From Theristus sp. LFF4_11 (Eukaryota > Nematoda > Chromadorea > Monhysterida > Xyalidae): a stretch of DNA of 64,000 bases. The notes beneath the pieces were generated by a model, which made no database searches, had not been told where the DNA came from, and was given only the letters and a program-made list of their open reading frames with translations. The translations under genes were made by a program, and so were the position numbers. The stretch covers positions 39,925-103,924 of the forward strand of contig JASANC010000375.1 of assembly GCA_030248135.1 (NCBI GenBank). The letters run 5' to 3'. Positions 1 to 15,143 of this stretch are shown here, one piece after another (position 1 is the stretch's first letter; every line of letters starts with the position of its first letter).

Positions 1-1237
1 TTAAAGAGCACCGTTTTGTAGTTTCACTTGACAGTGAAACCAACAAGAAGACCGTATGTTTAATGAGATGTTACGCTCGGGCCCGCCTAGGTGAACAAAA
101 ACGCACAGAGATCGCTATCTTAACTCGATATGCATTATGCGTTGTATTTCTCTTCGTGTGAACCACAATTCCGATGTAGGTAAAGTGAAATCTCATTCGT
201 GACACCACGACAGCTGCACTCCTGCACATTACTGTTTTCAAGTTTGAAAACTAAACATCGTTTTAGCGGCACATGCCCATCGCGCATGCAGACTCACCAA
301 CAAACAAACAACACACGGAACGGAGTGGAGACAGGTGGGCTGATGATGGCTACAAAGGAAGAACACAAAAGAAAAACAGAATGAGCAGAGAGACATAAAC
401 AGTTGCGAGGTTAGACTTTTGCTAAACATAGCGGGCTACTGACGCCAACTTTGTCCCGCCGCGCCGCACAACAATCGTCACGTTTGTCTTTTCATTTGTT
501 GTCGTGGATCATTTTCGTCTGCTTCAGAGTTTTGTCGGTCTTTATCGGCCGAAATAGATATCTACAGTGGGATACTGGCATAAAATAGCCATTGAATCAC
601 CAGCAGGAAGTCTTCTAATATTCAGCATTGTAATACTTGTACTATCCACCATTGTTTGCTAATCGATGGTATCTTATTGTCTTTTACGTAATTAGCTGGA
701 GTTGCGTGCGATCTTCCGGATAAGATAAGAAGAAAAAAGCGGGATCAAAAGCGGCGCCTATTGTGTTGGTAATATATCCGAGTTCTATTGTAATTGGCAC
801 CAACATTCTGTAACTTCTTTTAAGCTATTTGAAGCTTGTCACTACCAAGTTCTTGACTGTCCGAATAATCTAGAGTGTAGTGATTGTTGCATAGGCAACC
901 TAAAAACTGGCAAGGTTTTGCTGAAGTGCTGAGAAAACTGTGTGCGCAGTTGTGTGTTTTATTGAGCGCGCATTGTACAGCTGGTCCAGCCGGTGCACAT
1001 TACGTCCACTTCCTCGTTTATTCATCGTTCAGCGTTCACTAAGCGATCCCACGTTGCGCGAATCCGGACACACGCGTTATATTCTCTTATTTGTTTATTC
1101 ACAATTCACGTTTAATACGATACAGATGTTCCGCCCAGATCGGAGTCAAACAAAGCTAGCCCAACAAATCTCTATGGCTTTTGTCGCCCGCGTATTTGTA
1201 GTTTTCAGAAAAAAGAAACGCTCTTTTTATTAGTGTA

Positions 1238-1262
1238 CATACGCGTGCGCGCGCACGCGCGA
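1238..1262. repeat. Alternating purine-pyrimidine tract (GC/AC)
   Basis: The tract reads as near-perfect alternating GCGCGC/ACGC and is self-complementary around its centre. It is a short simple repeat in otherwise unremarkable non-coding DNA. Confidence 0.6.
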
Positions 1263-4200
1263 AAACCGCAACACATGTAAGAAGAAAAAAGCGTTGTTTT
1301 TTGTCGTCGCGTCGAAAAACGCATCGATCTAATTTTTCGATTTTGTTGTTGCTTTGCCTCGGTGTTTTTTAAATTAAAATAGGAATTGTGCAATCTATAT
1401 TTACTGTGCGCTGTTTTTTGCTGTTCAGACTTTGCTCGCGCAATTTGAGTGTTATCGATCTAGTCAATTGGCCGATTGTGAATTTAGAGGTGTGCTTGCA
1501 CAACGTGCCACACATAGAAATCGCCCGACTTGCTGTTGTTTGTTTTGTAAATTTCAAAGGTGTTTCATTGTGTCATTGCACTTCAGTTGCGAAGCAAATA
1601 TGTCCTAAACGACGAACACGGACTTCCCCGTCGATGCCAAAGTGCAAATAATCTCACAGCTGATTACGTCATTACTACATTTGGAAGTTCAGAAAGACTA
1701 ATCTGACTTCAACATCCAAAGCAGACTCGCTTTGCCCAGTTTTTTATGAACAACTAGCTTGTTCATTAGCGAGAGAATTTCAATTGTAACTGTACTTCCT
1801 GTACTGTAACTGTAACTAAGTGTTGCAACTAACTTCGAAAAGAAACTACAATAACATGAAGTTCTGTCTAATCTGAGCTCGTATTTGATGATCTGTGTTT
1901 CTCCATAACTCGTTGTTAATTTTTTATATCAGTTCAGCTATTGTTTATTACGGAGATTTATATCTTGGCTATACTTAATAAACTCGTACCTCAATTTCTA
2001 GCGACATGAATTACAACTATATTCAGTACCAGAATTTGATTGGACTGTGGGGTCAGTCTGATACTGCCTGATTAAGATTAATTCATTAATAACACCCTGT
2101 CTTCAAATTAAAGCGAGGTTGATTAATCTCCCATAAATGCTTATCACCTCGAGCCATTCCTCCAACTTTATTGCATGTCTCGCAAAAAATCAATTTGGTC
2201 AACATCAAGATCCAACAACTTTTATCATGAATATCAATCACGGTCACAATGGTTACACGCACTTTTCCCCGCAGTTTGGCGCCCAAAAATAGCATATACG
2301 GGTGGGAAAGGTCCTCAATTGGCTGACTGTTTTTGTTAGTGGTGTTACTGTTTGTAAATGTGTTTGTGAAAAGATCACAGCCTCCAGATTTAGAATGAAC
2401 AACAGACACATAAAACCTTTTATGAGTCACTGATACAATTTCCTGCAATCAATCACTTGTTGCCTCAAACAATCCACACAAACCCAGATTTGTTGCACTA
2501 GTAATGGTACGTTTTGTAACAATGTTTTTTTATTAACGATACAACTTCCGCACTTTTTCACGTACACTTTCATAAACAGTTCACCCATTCCACAACGACC
2601 ATTAACTGTCATTTCATTTGTTCAGGCATCAAAACTAAAGCATATAATCGCAGGCAGTCTGTTTAATTTATATGATACACATTAACCTTGGTTTACCCTT
2701 TATCAGCTCGGCGCGCACATTTTCTCTCAAACTGGCTCACCTCACCACAAAAGACAGCAAAAACTTAAAAACTTTTGTGCGTGCAATTTTTACGCGCTCG
2801 CGTCCATTTTTAAAATGTTTTTATTATTTCTGCATTTCAAGTGCAATCGGGAAGTAAAAACCAAAATTCAATGGTTCGAACGCCGTTTTGTTTGCGTTGA
2901 CGTTGTCCAGTGTTGTAGTAACGCACGGTGGACTTGAAACCGGACGGACACACTTCTTTTACTATTTTATTTCATTTTAAATACATTTTGTAAAAATAAA
3001 CAAATAATAATAATAATAAACAAATAAAATGCGCGCGCAACGCAGAGAATGAATAATGGTGATAAAGGACAAATTCAGCGGACGCGCGCGTATTTTGAAA
3101 GTATTTCAAATTTTTGAAACTGCTTGTCGCCAAAAGTTCACATCCGTTCGAACAAACAAAAGCCCAAATTTTTTAATAAATAGTTTTCAATCAGCGCAGT
3201 GTTACACAATTGAAATGGCTCAATGGAGGACGGCGGTGTTGTTGACTCGAGCGGTCCACGTCCAGTGTTGACGTTGTGTTACCGCTGATGTGAAAGAATT
3301 TCAAGATACTTCTCGGAAAAACGTGTTAGCTACAACAAATAAAAAATCGCTGAAACAAACATGAGCATGGTAAGCGGGAAAACCGGTTGAGATGAAATTG
3401 GCGCAGAAAAGAACTCGTGTGCGTGCTACAGTGATGACATGTTGCGTTTTCGAGTTCGCTACTTGCGGTCTAGTAAACTCCAATTCAAAATGCTTCTCGA
3501 GACACTTTCTTCAACCTATTCAGACACCTCCTACCATGTTCACACAACCAAACCGTGTTCCTGATTTTTTCAGAGGCACTCTACAGTAGTATCAAGGAAC
3601 ACGTAAAAATGAACAATCGCCATTGTTTGCCGCATTTGTGTCCCCCCATTCACGCAGCTGGCTTAATCGGCCGTTCGAAATCATTTTGTATGCGATATCC
3701 TTCATGACATTACATTGCATTTTTGCATTGTGTCCAACAAACACATAGTGACGCCGTGTTATGAAAACCGGACACAGCGAATAATAATGCACACACGTGT
3801 GCCCCATGTTTCGATGCATTTTGTTCCTGAAATGTGCGTGTTTGTTCGCTTTGTAGGCTGAACAGGCACGTTTTAGTTCAGCTGAATCTATGGTGTCTGC
3901 GGTACTGCTGCCGTTCACTGCTGATTCATCCATTGTTTTGAAGCCAACAACGTTCTTTGTTGTGTTCAGCATGTTTTGTTTCGTTTGATTTTTTTTGCTT
4001 CACGTTACTCTACCGCATATTTTAACCAGCTGGGTTGTGAAACAGTTCAATTCCACAGTTTACTCATTATTCATGACTTTTCCAACTAAATGTACACAAG
4101 AGCTACCATGCGCGTAGTGTAGTCGACCCAAAATCCTTGTTTGACATTAAATTTGGTGTTCAAATCGTTCAGTTCCGGTTTTGTCTGTGAAAAGTCAGTC

Positions 4201-7078
4201 GCGGACACGATGGTAATCAAAGAAATAGACACTAACTCTTTCATTTTTTGACAGTTCACATAAATTACGACGGCTGTTAGTGCTCGCGCTAAATCATTGA
4301 TGTCATATAACTGCGTGACATTGTTTCACGAACTCCGGTGATTTTTCATTTTTTTTACAAAAATCATTCCAGGGTGTTTCGTATCCCGAAACGTTTCACA
4401 CCTCAGCGTGTGCACGCACGGATAATCTGTGTAAACAAAGACAAAACAACAAATCACAGGCATCATCACGCAGGAAGCTGCATCACTCACACTGCATGGT
4501 GAACACAACAACTAAAAATTCGAAATGTCTCTGGACGCATTGTTGTAGGCATTCGTTTCACATGGGGCCGGCGGATTGTTTGTTGGGCAAACGCATTCAC
4601 ATTCAACATCACCACATGTAAAAGCAATCAACGCAAATCCACACACAGTCAGTCTGGAGTATTCAAAGCATAACGCTCGTGAGTGATGTGCAATAAATTC
4701 CGGCTGGCTACACCGAGCGAGATTCATTTCATCTATTGTATGCGTGCGCGCACCGATTTCCGACAATAATAGCCAATGAAAGTCGTATAACCGGGCGCAC
4801 AAAAACCTTCATACCCGCCGATGCATTGTGATGGTTTTAGGGCATGGATTGTAAGGTGTGCTGGACACCGACATGCAATCATGAAAAGGTTACCACAGAG
4901 CGCCGGTATTTATGCGGCCATTGTTTGTTTGTTGTTGTGTTTGCCGGCTATTGTGGTGTGCGTGCGCCTGCAGCACAGCAATTGGTTTGGCAGTACAATA
5001 CAGTAAACACCACGCAGTTGCTGGTTAGCTGTGTTCGACCTACCAACTGTTAAATCAAGCAACCATCAACTCTGTCGCACTAATTGTACGCGTTCGTGGC
5101 CTGATTTTAGGCCCAACTGACTATAAAATGAACTTTGAAATGTTAGACACGAGTTCTTTCCATCAAAGAGTCCGCATTGTTCATCATTCGTTTTTAAAGC
5201 ATCGAAGAAACGCAGAATTTCACATGATTCAATGTATTTTATTGAGGTTTTATTATTCTCATTCTTATCATTTGTTGTATGTGCTTTGCATAACATTTCC
5301 AATTTGTAATCCTCGTTTACCCATTTTGCTGCACCTCTTCTTGTTTCGTTCCGCCGGCTGCCATCAAACAATGGCTCGTTTTTCACATGTTGGCCCCGTC
5401 ACGTTTTTTTGTGTGTGTGTGTTTTGCATTTCTGCGGAACTGCTCGCGCGTAATATTCAAAAATACTAATCATTTCAACCCATTCTGGTACCAAACACTG
5501 CGCCACATTCATGGCAAAACAGCATATATGTTGCATACACAGTATTATCATTGTGTGCTGTTTTTCAATCAGACAATACTCAAAAACAACATCAGTACAA
5601 TTGTTGAATGGGAAAAACATGATATGTTTCACATTTCAAAGGCTGCCATTCGGTCACAAAGCACACATAAACGGACAATAAAGCTGGTTGGTTGGTTGGC
5701 TGGCTGTTATCACAACAAATAATGCTGTAATATGTGGCGAGACAATGATCGCCAAAAAACGCCCGAAACCGAACCTGCACAACAAAACGAACGGAACAAC
5801 ATAACGAAAGATAGACAAAAAACACAGCATTCATATGACGCACCAAATCTCAGTCCAACATCGCAGCCAAAAAGATTGAAGCTCGTTGATTTTAGCTTTA
5901 TTCTTCAATTTTGATCCATTGCACCATCGCATAGTTGAAAACACGTTTTTGTGGATTTCTTTGTTTTGCCGTTTTTGCAGCAAGGAAGAGGACTGAGTGC
6001 AGCGACATATAGGTTTATGGGGCGGCACAATTTCCTACCGCACGTGTAATCTAACCAAATAAAACCCAACAAAACATGGCGTTTCGACCTAAGCACAAGA
6101 CGCCGAGCAATGGTGGTCTCTTCAGTTGTGCCCATTGCCCAAAAACTCAATAAAAAGGCTTAGTTGAAAATTCTTAATAGAGGCAAAATAAACATAATAA
6201 TAAGAATACTGTTGTTTTTTTTGATGGCGTTTGTCGAGTGTGTTGTTTAGTTTTTTTTTCTAAACCATCTGACAACAAAGCATTTTTCGCAACACTGAGT
6301 GGCAAAAAATCAACAAAGAACCATCATCTTTGGGAAGAATCAAAGGCAATCGTTGAACAGACCGGATGTCGTATTACTGGTGTGTAGCGGCGCCCTCGTT
6401 ACCAATTTGCATTGTCTGTCCCGCCTATACGGCCATTTCACTAAAATCTGTTCCTAAACACCGCTCATTGTGTTGCCTGCTAACGTACATTGTATGTTGT
6501 GTACTGCTATTTTCAGCGTTTTATCTTTCTTTTTTTGAGTGACAGTGAAATCAACCACAGCCGACTGACTGTGGGATAAAAATGAACTGAGTTGCTTGTT
6601 GGTTGCTTGTAAATCTGAGCAAAAATCATGAATCACCTATATAGTATGCGTATTCTTGGCAACAATGGTTATATTCATCTTCAACCAATACCAAAAAGCT
6701 TTCTTCTCAGTGATTCGCCAACTTTCTGCCCAGAAGTTAAGAGTTTTTAAACTGTTGAAACCTTCAAACTCAAACAGCTGAAGCTGGCAAACATTCACAA
6801 TTTTTTAAATTTCAAAATATCTTTTTAGGTCAATCTCAACGATAACAGCGAAAGCGATAATCAATCTTGTTCTGCGTATCACCTACCGACCGTTTTTTTT
6901 ACGAACGAAGAAACTGAAAGTAACAGACTACCGCTTGACAAAAATTGGCTGACAACAATTCACAAGAATGGTAAGTGAACGAACTGTTGTTTTTACTTTT
7001 TATATTTTCAATGTTTGTTGTCATGCAAGTCGTGTGGCCAAACTATGTTTTTGATGTTAAAACCTGTCTTGTTATTGG

Positions 7079-7116
7079 TTCAGCTCACCACTATTGCGTT
7101 CAGCTCACCACTATTA
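7079..7116. repeat. Short tandem duplication, 20-bp period
   Basis: TTCAGCTCACCACTATT occurs twice with start positions 20 bp apart. About 200 bp downstream (7313-7345) there is another short tandem region of CAGTCAGTCAGAAAGA units. Both are minor non-coding repeats. Confidence 0.7.
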
Positions 7117-7960
7117 CAGAGAACTTTATTGTTTTAGTCTTTCCAAACGAAACTCCATACATGTAGTTTGTTAGAAAATTGATGTTTTCAGGGCTTCCAC
7201 AGCCCACGCATGTACAGTTCACGTCAAGTTTATTATTTTTCATTCTTCATGTGCCATTGCACGGTGCCCAGGACCGGTTTTTCTAGAACAAAAGTAAGAA
7301 AGTCAGTTGCTTTGTCAGTCAGTCAGAAAGACAGTCAGTCAGAAAGAAACCACTGGCAAAAAACTTTTACAATAGCACCAGCAAACCGTTATAATGTGTT
7401 TACACCGTGGTGACCCATTCGGTAAAAATGTATGATGCACTAACACAATGTTGATAAAGTGTTTTGCACATGGCTCAATGATCATGGAGCATTTTAACAG
7501 TTTTTTACAAAAAAACACGCACACATTGTTTCACTATCATTTTGTTAAAATTGTCACTGCGTAATATGACTGACCGCGTATCACGGGACACTGCACGCAT
7601 TCTCTTTTTCGTTGACCCATCCACAATAATTAACAACAACAAAAGTACATATTCCAGTTTTTCAGTTATATGTGTTTTTTCATAACTTTGCGCATCACAC
7701 TTTCGTTTTCAAAAGAAAAACCTGCTATCAGTCAACATACACAGCATAACACCATACGGCGAAGGACATAGCAGCAAAAACGTAAAAAAACCACAACGGA
7801 GCACAACAGCGATGATAATTCGTTTACAACTTGCGCCCAAAACACTTTTGTATGAACTTCACCTACCATGGTGCACATGCACATACAGCATCACATATTC
7901 AATTTATTGTTTCGAATATTTATTGCAAGCCGACTTTTGTTTTTGAAGGACACAAAACAA

Positions 7961-7975
7961 CACACACACACACAC
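7961..7975. repeat. (CA)n microsatellite
   Basis: A pure CA run of about 15 bp within CA-rich non-coding DNA. Confidence 0.8.
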
Positions 7976-10900
7976 GACGATGCACAAAAACAGTGGAAAG
8001 TGAAAGCAAAATGGAAACCTGACACGAAACTACTTGTACACTGTGGAGGTGTCCACTGTAATCATGATGGCACATTCCAAACAACGCTGCACTGTAACAA
8101 AATGGACGCACCATGCAACTTTGGTGCTGCTGCATACAGTGCACGCGCGACACATGCTCGCTCGCATAATCGAAAGAATCCAGTTTTGTTTTTCAAAAAA
8201 ACACGCCCGTATTGTTGCTCATGGATGCGCCACTGTTGCGACGTTGCTTGCCATTCTTCAAATTACTCTGCAACCTGCATTGTCTCGTATACTTTGACCG
8301 TTCTTACGTCCAAAACGCACACTTATGGTCATTCGCGTCATACACGGAATCTTCGTTGTAATCAAACCTTTACGGAGGCTCTATGAATAAGCTATGAGTT
8401 CAATTGTTCTCATGGCGTATCAAACCATCCACACATCAATATTCAGAGACTTTTTGTTGATGAACTTTCGACAGAACTATTTCGCAGTCACAAAAAACGG
8501 AACACATCGTAAAAACAAAACGTGTTTCTCATAATGCATGACGCTACACACATGAACGTTTCTCAGCTCAAAACAGAGCTGTAATATCGATTGAGCTAAA
8601 CTGCTGGAGAAACAATAACAATAGGTGCATTGTACAAACAAGCACCAGTAATACTATTAGCTACGCTATATACTAAATTCAATCTAATAAAGTTACGTAC
8701 GTTGTGTTTGCATCAATCAGACGCAACAACTGCATGCATGTGTGCAATTTACAGACAAATTTCAAACAATGAAACAATTAACGGCATAACCAACAGGACC
8801 AGGTGTTGTGTTCACTGTAGAACTTCGTTTTGTCCATGCTATTCAATCCAATGGTGTTTTTTTACACTTACTCAGCTTTCTCATCAGGATCCGACGTAAC
8901 ATTCTCAATCTCTTGATTGTCTTTGGCGGCAAGGCGAATCATATTTAAAAAAATGTCGCAGTTGCGCGCCCGTTATAACAATTTTACGCTTTGTGAATCA
9001 CGCTCTTTTTTGTCTATTACCATTTCCACCTCAAAACCGCCGATTCAGTGAACCATTCATGGATTCCATGATGATCATTTCAACTAACGAACTGGCACAG
9101 TTTTGTTCTTTTTCGGTTGAGTTCCATAGCGCGCCGCGTTAATCAGTAAGATAATGATCACCAATAAATGCGCACATCAAAAGCGTGCTTGCAGAGTCAT
9201 ACGCTGCATCCAATCCGCACGGAATAGTATCTAGATACATGGAAACCGACATCATTGTAGTTGTCCGTTCTGCATTCGACGCAATGTATACAGTCGGTTT
9301 GTTACAAAACATGAGCGAACATTTTTCGGTATTTTTCCTTTTCTCATATATTATCTATTGCACAGAGAAACTAAACATGCAGTACAATTGAGCAATGGAG
9401 CGCGCTGTGTCGTGTGCCTGAAAAGCAGCAGCCGTCAGCATCGTGTTGCATCAAAAGACGACCTTGATAGCAATCGCTTTGGGTAATCGACTCACGAATC
9501 GCACTCTCTCCACCGGCCGCACTACACACAATACTGCTCATTATTACGATCTGACTAAATCAACCTACCTGACTGCTATTCTAATTCTTTCTGTCTAACT
9601 TCTATTCTGCGGTTACAATTAAACGTTCCGAAACACAACGCAGACGCAGTATATCAAGGTAAACTATATCATCAAGTTTGTGTTTGATTATGCATTCCAA
9701 TACTCTTGGATAACGTCATCGCAAGTTGTATAAAAACTACTATGCACACCTTACAAAGTTTCATTTTGGGTGAACAGTGGACACAACGGGTCAAGGCAAA
9801 CAATATACGAGCACGCACAATTCTCATTATACGCACTGTGAAAAGTGAAGCTTTACAGTTTTATCTTAGTTAGTGCATTTCCTATTTTGGGAGCAATAGC
9901 TGTCAGACGGCTATGATATCAAATAAACAGTGTCTGACTTTCACTTATAACTGATATTGAGACCATTAAAATGAGGCTCAAGATCATACGATCGAGATAA
10001 CAAATACCTCGTTTAGAATGGGTTTGTTTTTATGTCGACGTTAGTCACTGTTGCCGGCTACTGTATTTGTTGTATTGGTTGATTGTCTGTTGACTCCATG
10101 GTGTCGCCATAGATTGACATGATATTGTCTCTGTGGTGGCTTGGGCTACAATTCATAGTCCTCCACTGATTGTAATCATTTATTCGTCGTGCAAACGTGA
10201 AGCGTTTAAACGAGTCATAAACAGCAACTTTGTAGCTTTTTGTTGTGACCTTACAGACTGTAAATTCGCCAAGATTCAATCAGTTTGGACTGCAAACTCT
10301 GTAATTCTTGTGATTAATTTAACAACAAGCAGTGCACAGAGCCAGTGTTTCATTGCCAAAATTCGTTTTTAGCACACTCGTATGCCGTAAACCGATTGTC
10401 TTGCAATCATGCCACAGTAGTCGTCTCGCCTTTTTTATGCAACAAAAATTCCAATGCTCATTAAAAAATTCATTCTTTTAACAACGCCCGCGTCGCAATA
10501 GATGCACTACAGTACACAACAAGGTTGAATACCTTAACCAGTTTGTTAGTAGCCACTCTTTTGTCACAATCACCAAAACTGTTGCTTCTCAACGAACGAC
10601 TCTCATGACCCATACCATCCATACACCTCACACGGGTTAGTTTCTCCTTTTTCACCAAAAAAGAGAATGTTTGTTGTTTGTTGCGCCGTCGCCGTGTGTG
10701 TGTGTCGTACAGTCTGAAAAGTCAGTTTGTTCTGAAGTTTATGTGGCGGTTTGTGTCACGTGTGGCAAAAACAGCATCAGCAAAACGGCATTGTGGCGGC
10801 GCACTGAACATGTGCACGTTTTTTGCGTGTGCTTGAAGACGCGCAAAGTCACGGCCACAAAATGAAATGAATCAGTGGTGGTTGCTGTAGTCGCCGAGGC

Positions 10901-13900
10901 ACACAAGGTGGCGATATGGTGATTGTTGATTTGTTAATGCTCTTCTTGCTGTTGTTGTTCTTTGAAACAATATTGCATGCACATGCGACTGGAATTTTCG
11001 TCATTTTTATTAATTTCACCCCACGTGTCTCGTCGTTGTGCTTTTGCTTGTTGCACACGAGATGGTGTCCCGCAGACAAGAACAACTGCACCACGACGAA
11101 TAAATTCTTTGCTGGAAAAAATAACAGTTTCAGTCAGTTGTTAAACTGTCACTGTCTCGACTGTTTTATAATATGAACTATTCTTCTGCACATGACGCTT
11201 TTTCTGACAAAAACAGTGAAAGCCTTTTGCACTTGCATGGCCATTGTCCTTGACGTGCTATTACCACTGGTGGCAGGGACAAACGCGCGCCGCACCGCAA
11301 ACTGTATTCACATTCGTTTGTGCAGATTCTTGTTGTCAATCGCGGCTGCTCCTTGATTTCAGCATTTTTTGTGTAATTTATAATTGAAGAATCGGTTTTA
11401 TTCAAATGACCGCGCGCGTCTCTTTTCTTGTGAAAGCTACGGTGAGCACTTGCATTGTAACCTGTCGGCTTGCATCAACGGCCAGCTTTATTAACGTAAA
11501 AAACATCAACAGAAGTTTTATTATTCTAATTTATTACTCTCCTTCACCTTCAAAGGTCGTAATTGATCTGAGCGTAACGATCACCACTCAAACAAAACAA
11601 AAGCCGAAAGCTGAAAACAATGAAGTGCTGGCTCAACACTAGCTGCCACTTGCAGTATCACACGAATGATGTGTTAGCAGACAGTGCGAAATACAATCAT
11701 GTATTTTACTGTTGTGTGCTTTGTTTTCGAGAGAGTCGCAGATTATATGCCACTGACAAGCTGTGCACATACACTACGACTTGCACAACAACAAACGCGC
11801 TCATATGACGCTGAGCGTGTGTGCACTGGCGCAAGCTCGCACCATAATAGACATTGTTGTTGTTTTGTTTGAGCGTCCATTGTTCACGAAGAGAACTGCA
11901 GACAGCTAACCAGCGAGCGTCGAGCTCTGTGTTCCCGAGCGTGCGGTGCATGTACACTGTTGTTATCGTATATCTATCTGTGTGTCTGTCTGCTTTTGAA
12001 ACGCTGCTAGTCCATCCCAGCTCCCAATAAGCCTGAAGACAGCAAACGTCTGTGTTTGTTCGTTCTCGTCATTGTCGTTGTTTTTCAAGCTCCATTGTGT
12101 CCAGCAACCGACTGACGACTCAAGCTATACGTTCTATTTATTTCTATTCATTATTTTCAAGTCTGGCTGCTCTATTCTTTTCATCTGTCTATCCAACTGC
12201 GTATATCAGATGTATCACTGCTTTTTTATTGATCACATTTTATTGTTGTTGTTGTTCTTACCTAAGTAGTTGTAACTAGTGCCAATGCTGTGGAATGTGA
12301 TGATACACACGTGGTGATCGCTTTGAATCCATCCCCAAAACGGTTTGTTTTCCTCATCCATGCCTCACACCATACACTTCACTGCGGTGAAGAACTTAAA
12401 GCTACATTGTATGTTCTGAAGCTTATCTAAACACAGAACAAGCCAACTGCATGAACACAAAAATAACAATTGTCGGGGACACGACTACCGGTGTAGCTAC
12501 AAGAAAGAGTTGACCTTGCTTATGTGGCAAGCACAGTAGTACCCATAACAACAAATAACCGATACCCAAATTAACAAAACATGGAGGTAGATACTAGAAT
12601 TACAGTAGCCGATTGATTGCGACAGGTACGATTCGAAGAGTTAGAACAGATTACAGCTGCAAGAGTCAACCTTTAAACACAGCACAACAGGTCATCCTGT
12701 GAACGACACACAATCCGACAGTACAATATGCAACAAATATTATTATTAAAAAGAATACCCATTATTCTGATTGGTTCGTTTATTATTCATGTTGTTCTTT
12801 GCAATCGACAGCTTCTCGAACCTACGGATAGATCTTCAAACATGCATAGGGACGTAGTTTCCGCGTTAGTTGCTATTTTCAATAATAACAACAACCAGTG
12901 CACAGTGGCTAGCATTGATTACATTGCTTGTTATCTCGGTTTGCCTGTTTCATGTCATGCAAACGCAGACAACCATACTCGTTTGCTTGTTCCATTATCT
13001 TATGACATATCAATTCAAGAATCGTTTTCACTCAGGAATAATATTTGACAAGCAGAGATCGTGATATCGCGTGCCGTTCATTCATTACTGCTACACACAC
13101 AAACACTGATTCAACGCCCCAGCAAACAATACACTCCACCACAAACATAAACACATTGCAATAACAGTTGAAATATTAGTTGGCAGTTTGCAGTTACTGG
13201 CCACATTGTTACATATTGCGCTTGCACACCTTGGTTCCAGTTTGCATGTTGCCAACAGATTTTTATGTCACGTAACATGTATTTGGCAGAACTGCTGAAG
13301 CTGACACCTCTTTGGCTGCCTTGTTTGCAGTGCTGCGATTTTCAAAGCTCCTCAAAGCACAACATGGATGACTGAACAATGAGGCTTTCCAACAGTGACT
13401 CATGAACACACACAACAATCACCAGTGTTTCGTGAGAGCAAAGTTTCTATGTAGATCATCTGTTAAGCGAAAATAGCCACGCAGAATCAGCTAACAGCCC
13501 GTCAACCACAGACAATGCTTGTGTTGCTTTGTTTGTGCGCTTAATTCTCACTGTTTTGAAATTTTATTGTGCGTTGCAGAGAATGATAATTAGCCCGCTA
13601 ATATCGCGTCGCAAATAGTAGGACTGAGATTTATGATTAAAAGACAATCGCTGGCCTTAGTTATATCAAGCGTGTGCATACATAGGTTGTTGCTAATAAT
13701 TACCACACATCATTATCAGCATTCTCTGTGTGATGTTTGTTCGTCTGAGAAGCATTGTTACTGTCAGCGGTTGGCTAATGGACAACAACAGATGCTTTAT
13801 CCACAACAGCATAAGTCACCATAATGATCGTACAGTGCTTGTATACACAGCCACCGATAGGATAATGGCTCATTACCGGTATTGCTGGTATTGTAGCTAG

Positions 13901-15120
13901 CAGCGCGTGCAATGCAACCAAAGCTTTCATCTGGTTATCATTTTCAATAGCTAGCTACATGCATGAATCAGCCGCACTCACAGAACGCACGGTTTTGTTT
14001 TCGCCGTCCTTCCGTTGTTATTTCAAAAACAATGCACTCCTGCTGTGAAATGCTTTTAGTCTCTCCTGAATCAAAATGAGAATAGAAACGGTTAACTGGA
14101 GTTAATGGCAGTTTGTCACTGCGAATCGCAGAATTTCGACTGAAACAATCAACATGCTTGTTTGTAACCTCTATCGCCATCAATTTCAGTCGCTTTTTGG
14201 TTACTGTCAGATTTTATTGAGAACGAAGCAAACAACAAAATAATAGCAGGGCGAACGAAAGTTCAAAATCTGCATATTGAATCTGAATGGTCTTCAATGG
14301 TCTTCATGCGCCGATAACAATTGCTTAATAGCATACGTCCGGTTTGCAAGCGTGTTGTCTGCGTGCACACACAATAAATCGTGTTATTGTATTTGCATGA
14401 GACTGAACTTCTGCGATAGTCGTGTGCTCTCTCCACGTAGTTCCGGCCGGCCGGCGCGCGGTCAATACGCTTTATCTGTAATAATGGTTCACTAAATGGA
14501 AATGCTTGCGCTTGTTTTGTTCCATGCAAGCTAACACGGTCACAAGAGCGCAAAGTGCTTTCCGTCGACTCCGACTGTTTGTGTGTGTGTGACAAGCAAT
14601 CACCGGAGATAAAGGGCTTTGTTTATTCAAATGTATGTGTAAAATAGGTGGCACTTTTTAGTATACGGCAGCCAGCAACAGACCTCTGAATGCGACTGAC
14701 TGAATTGAAATCATATTTCATAATAAAATTGGAGCGACAGAGCAGCGGCTAGGCCACAGTTGCATTCAGAATGTAAGCGCCTGCCAATGGCCATATGCTG
14801 GTCACGCCGTTGTTTCTGCTAAACGTGCGTGATAATGGATACTTTGTTGCGCGTCACTTTCGATCAGGACTGCCGTACATTTGCCAGGTCTAAAGACGGC
14901 CAGTTGCCTCGTACAAACATCAATGGTTTGCATAATTCTATATATCTCTTTAGATCTTTGTCTTATTCGCACGTAATCTTTTGAAACGCGGTCACTCTCA
15001 CTTGCAATACGCATCAAACTGCGTAGAACACGTGTGATTCGGCACACACTGGTGCGCTTGCACACAAAGCTAATGCACGTCGCTGACATATACACACACA
15101 CACGTGCACATACAAGGGTA

Positions 15121-15143
15121 TGCGGCTGCGGCTGCGGCTGCGG
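15121..15143. repeat. (TGCGGC)n hexanucleotide repeat
   Basis: Nearly four copies of TGCGGC, flanked on the left by ACACACAC runs at about 15090-15106. It is not in a supportable reading frame. Confidence 0.8.

Noticed and set aside
7868..8386. 172-codon open frame on the plus strand
   Set aside because: Rich in CA repeats, His and Thr from simple sequence; opposite-strand frames overlap it and no family features appear.
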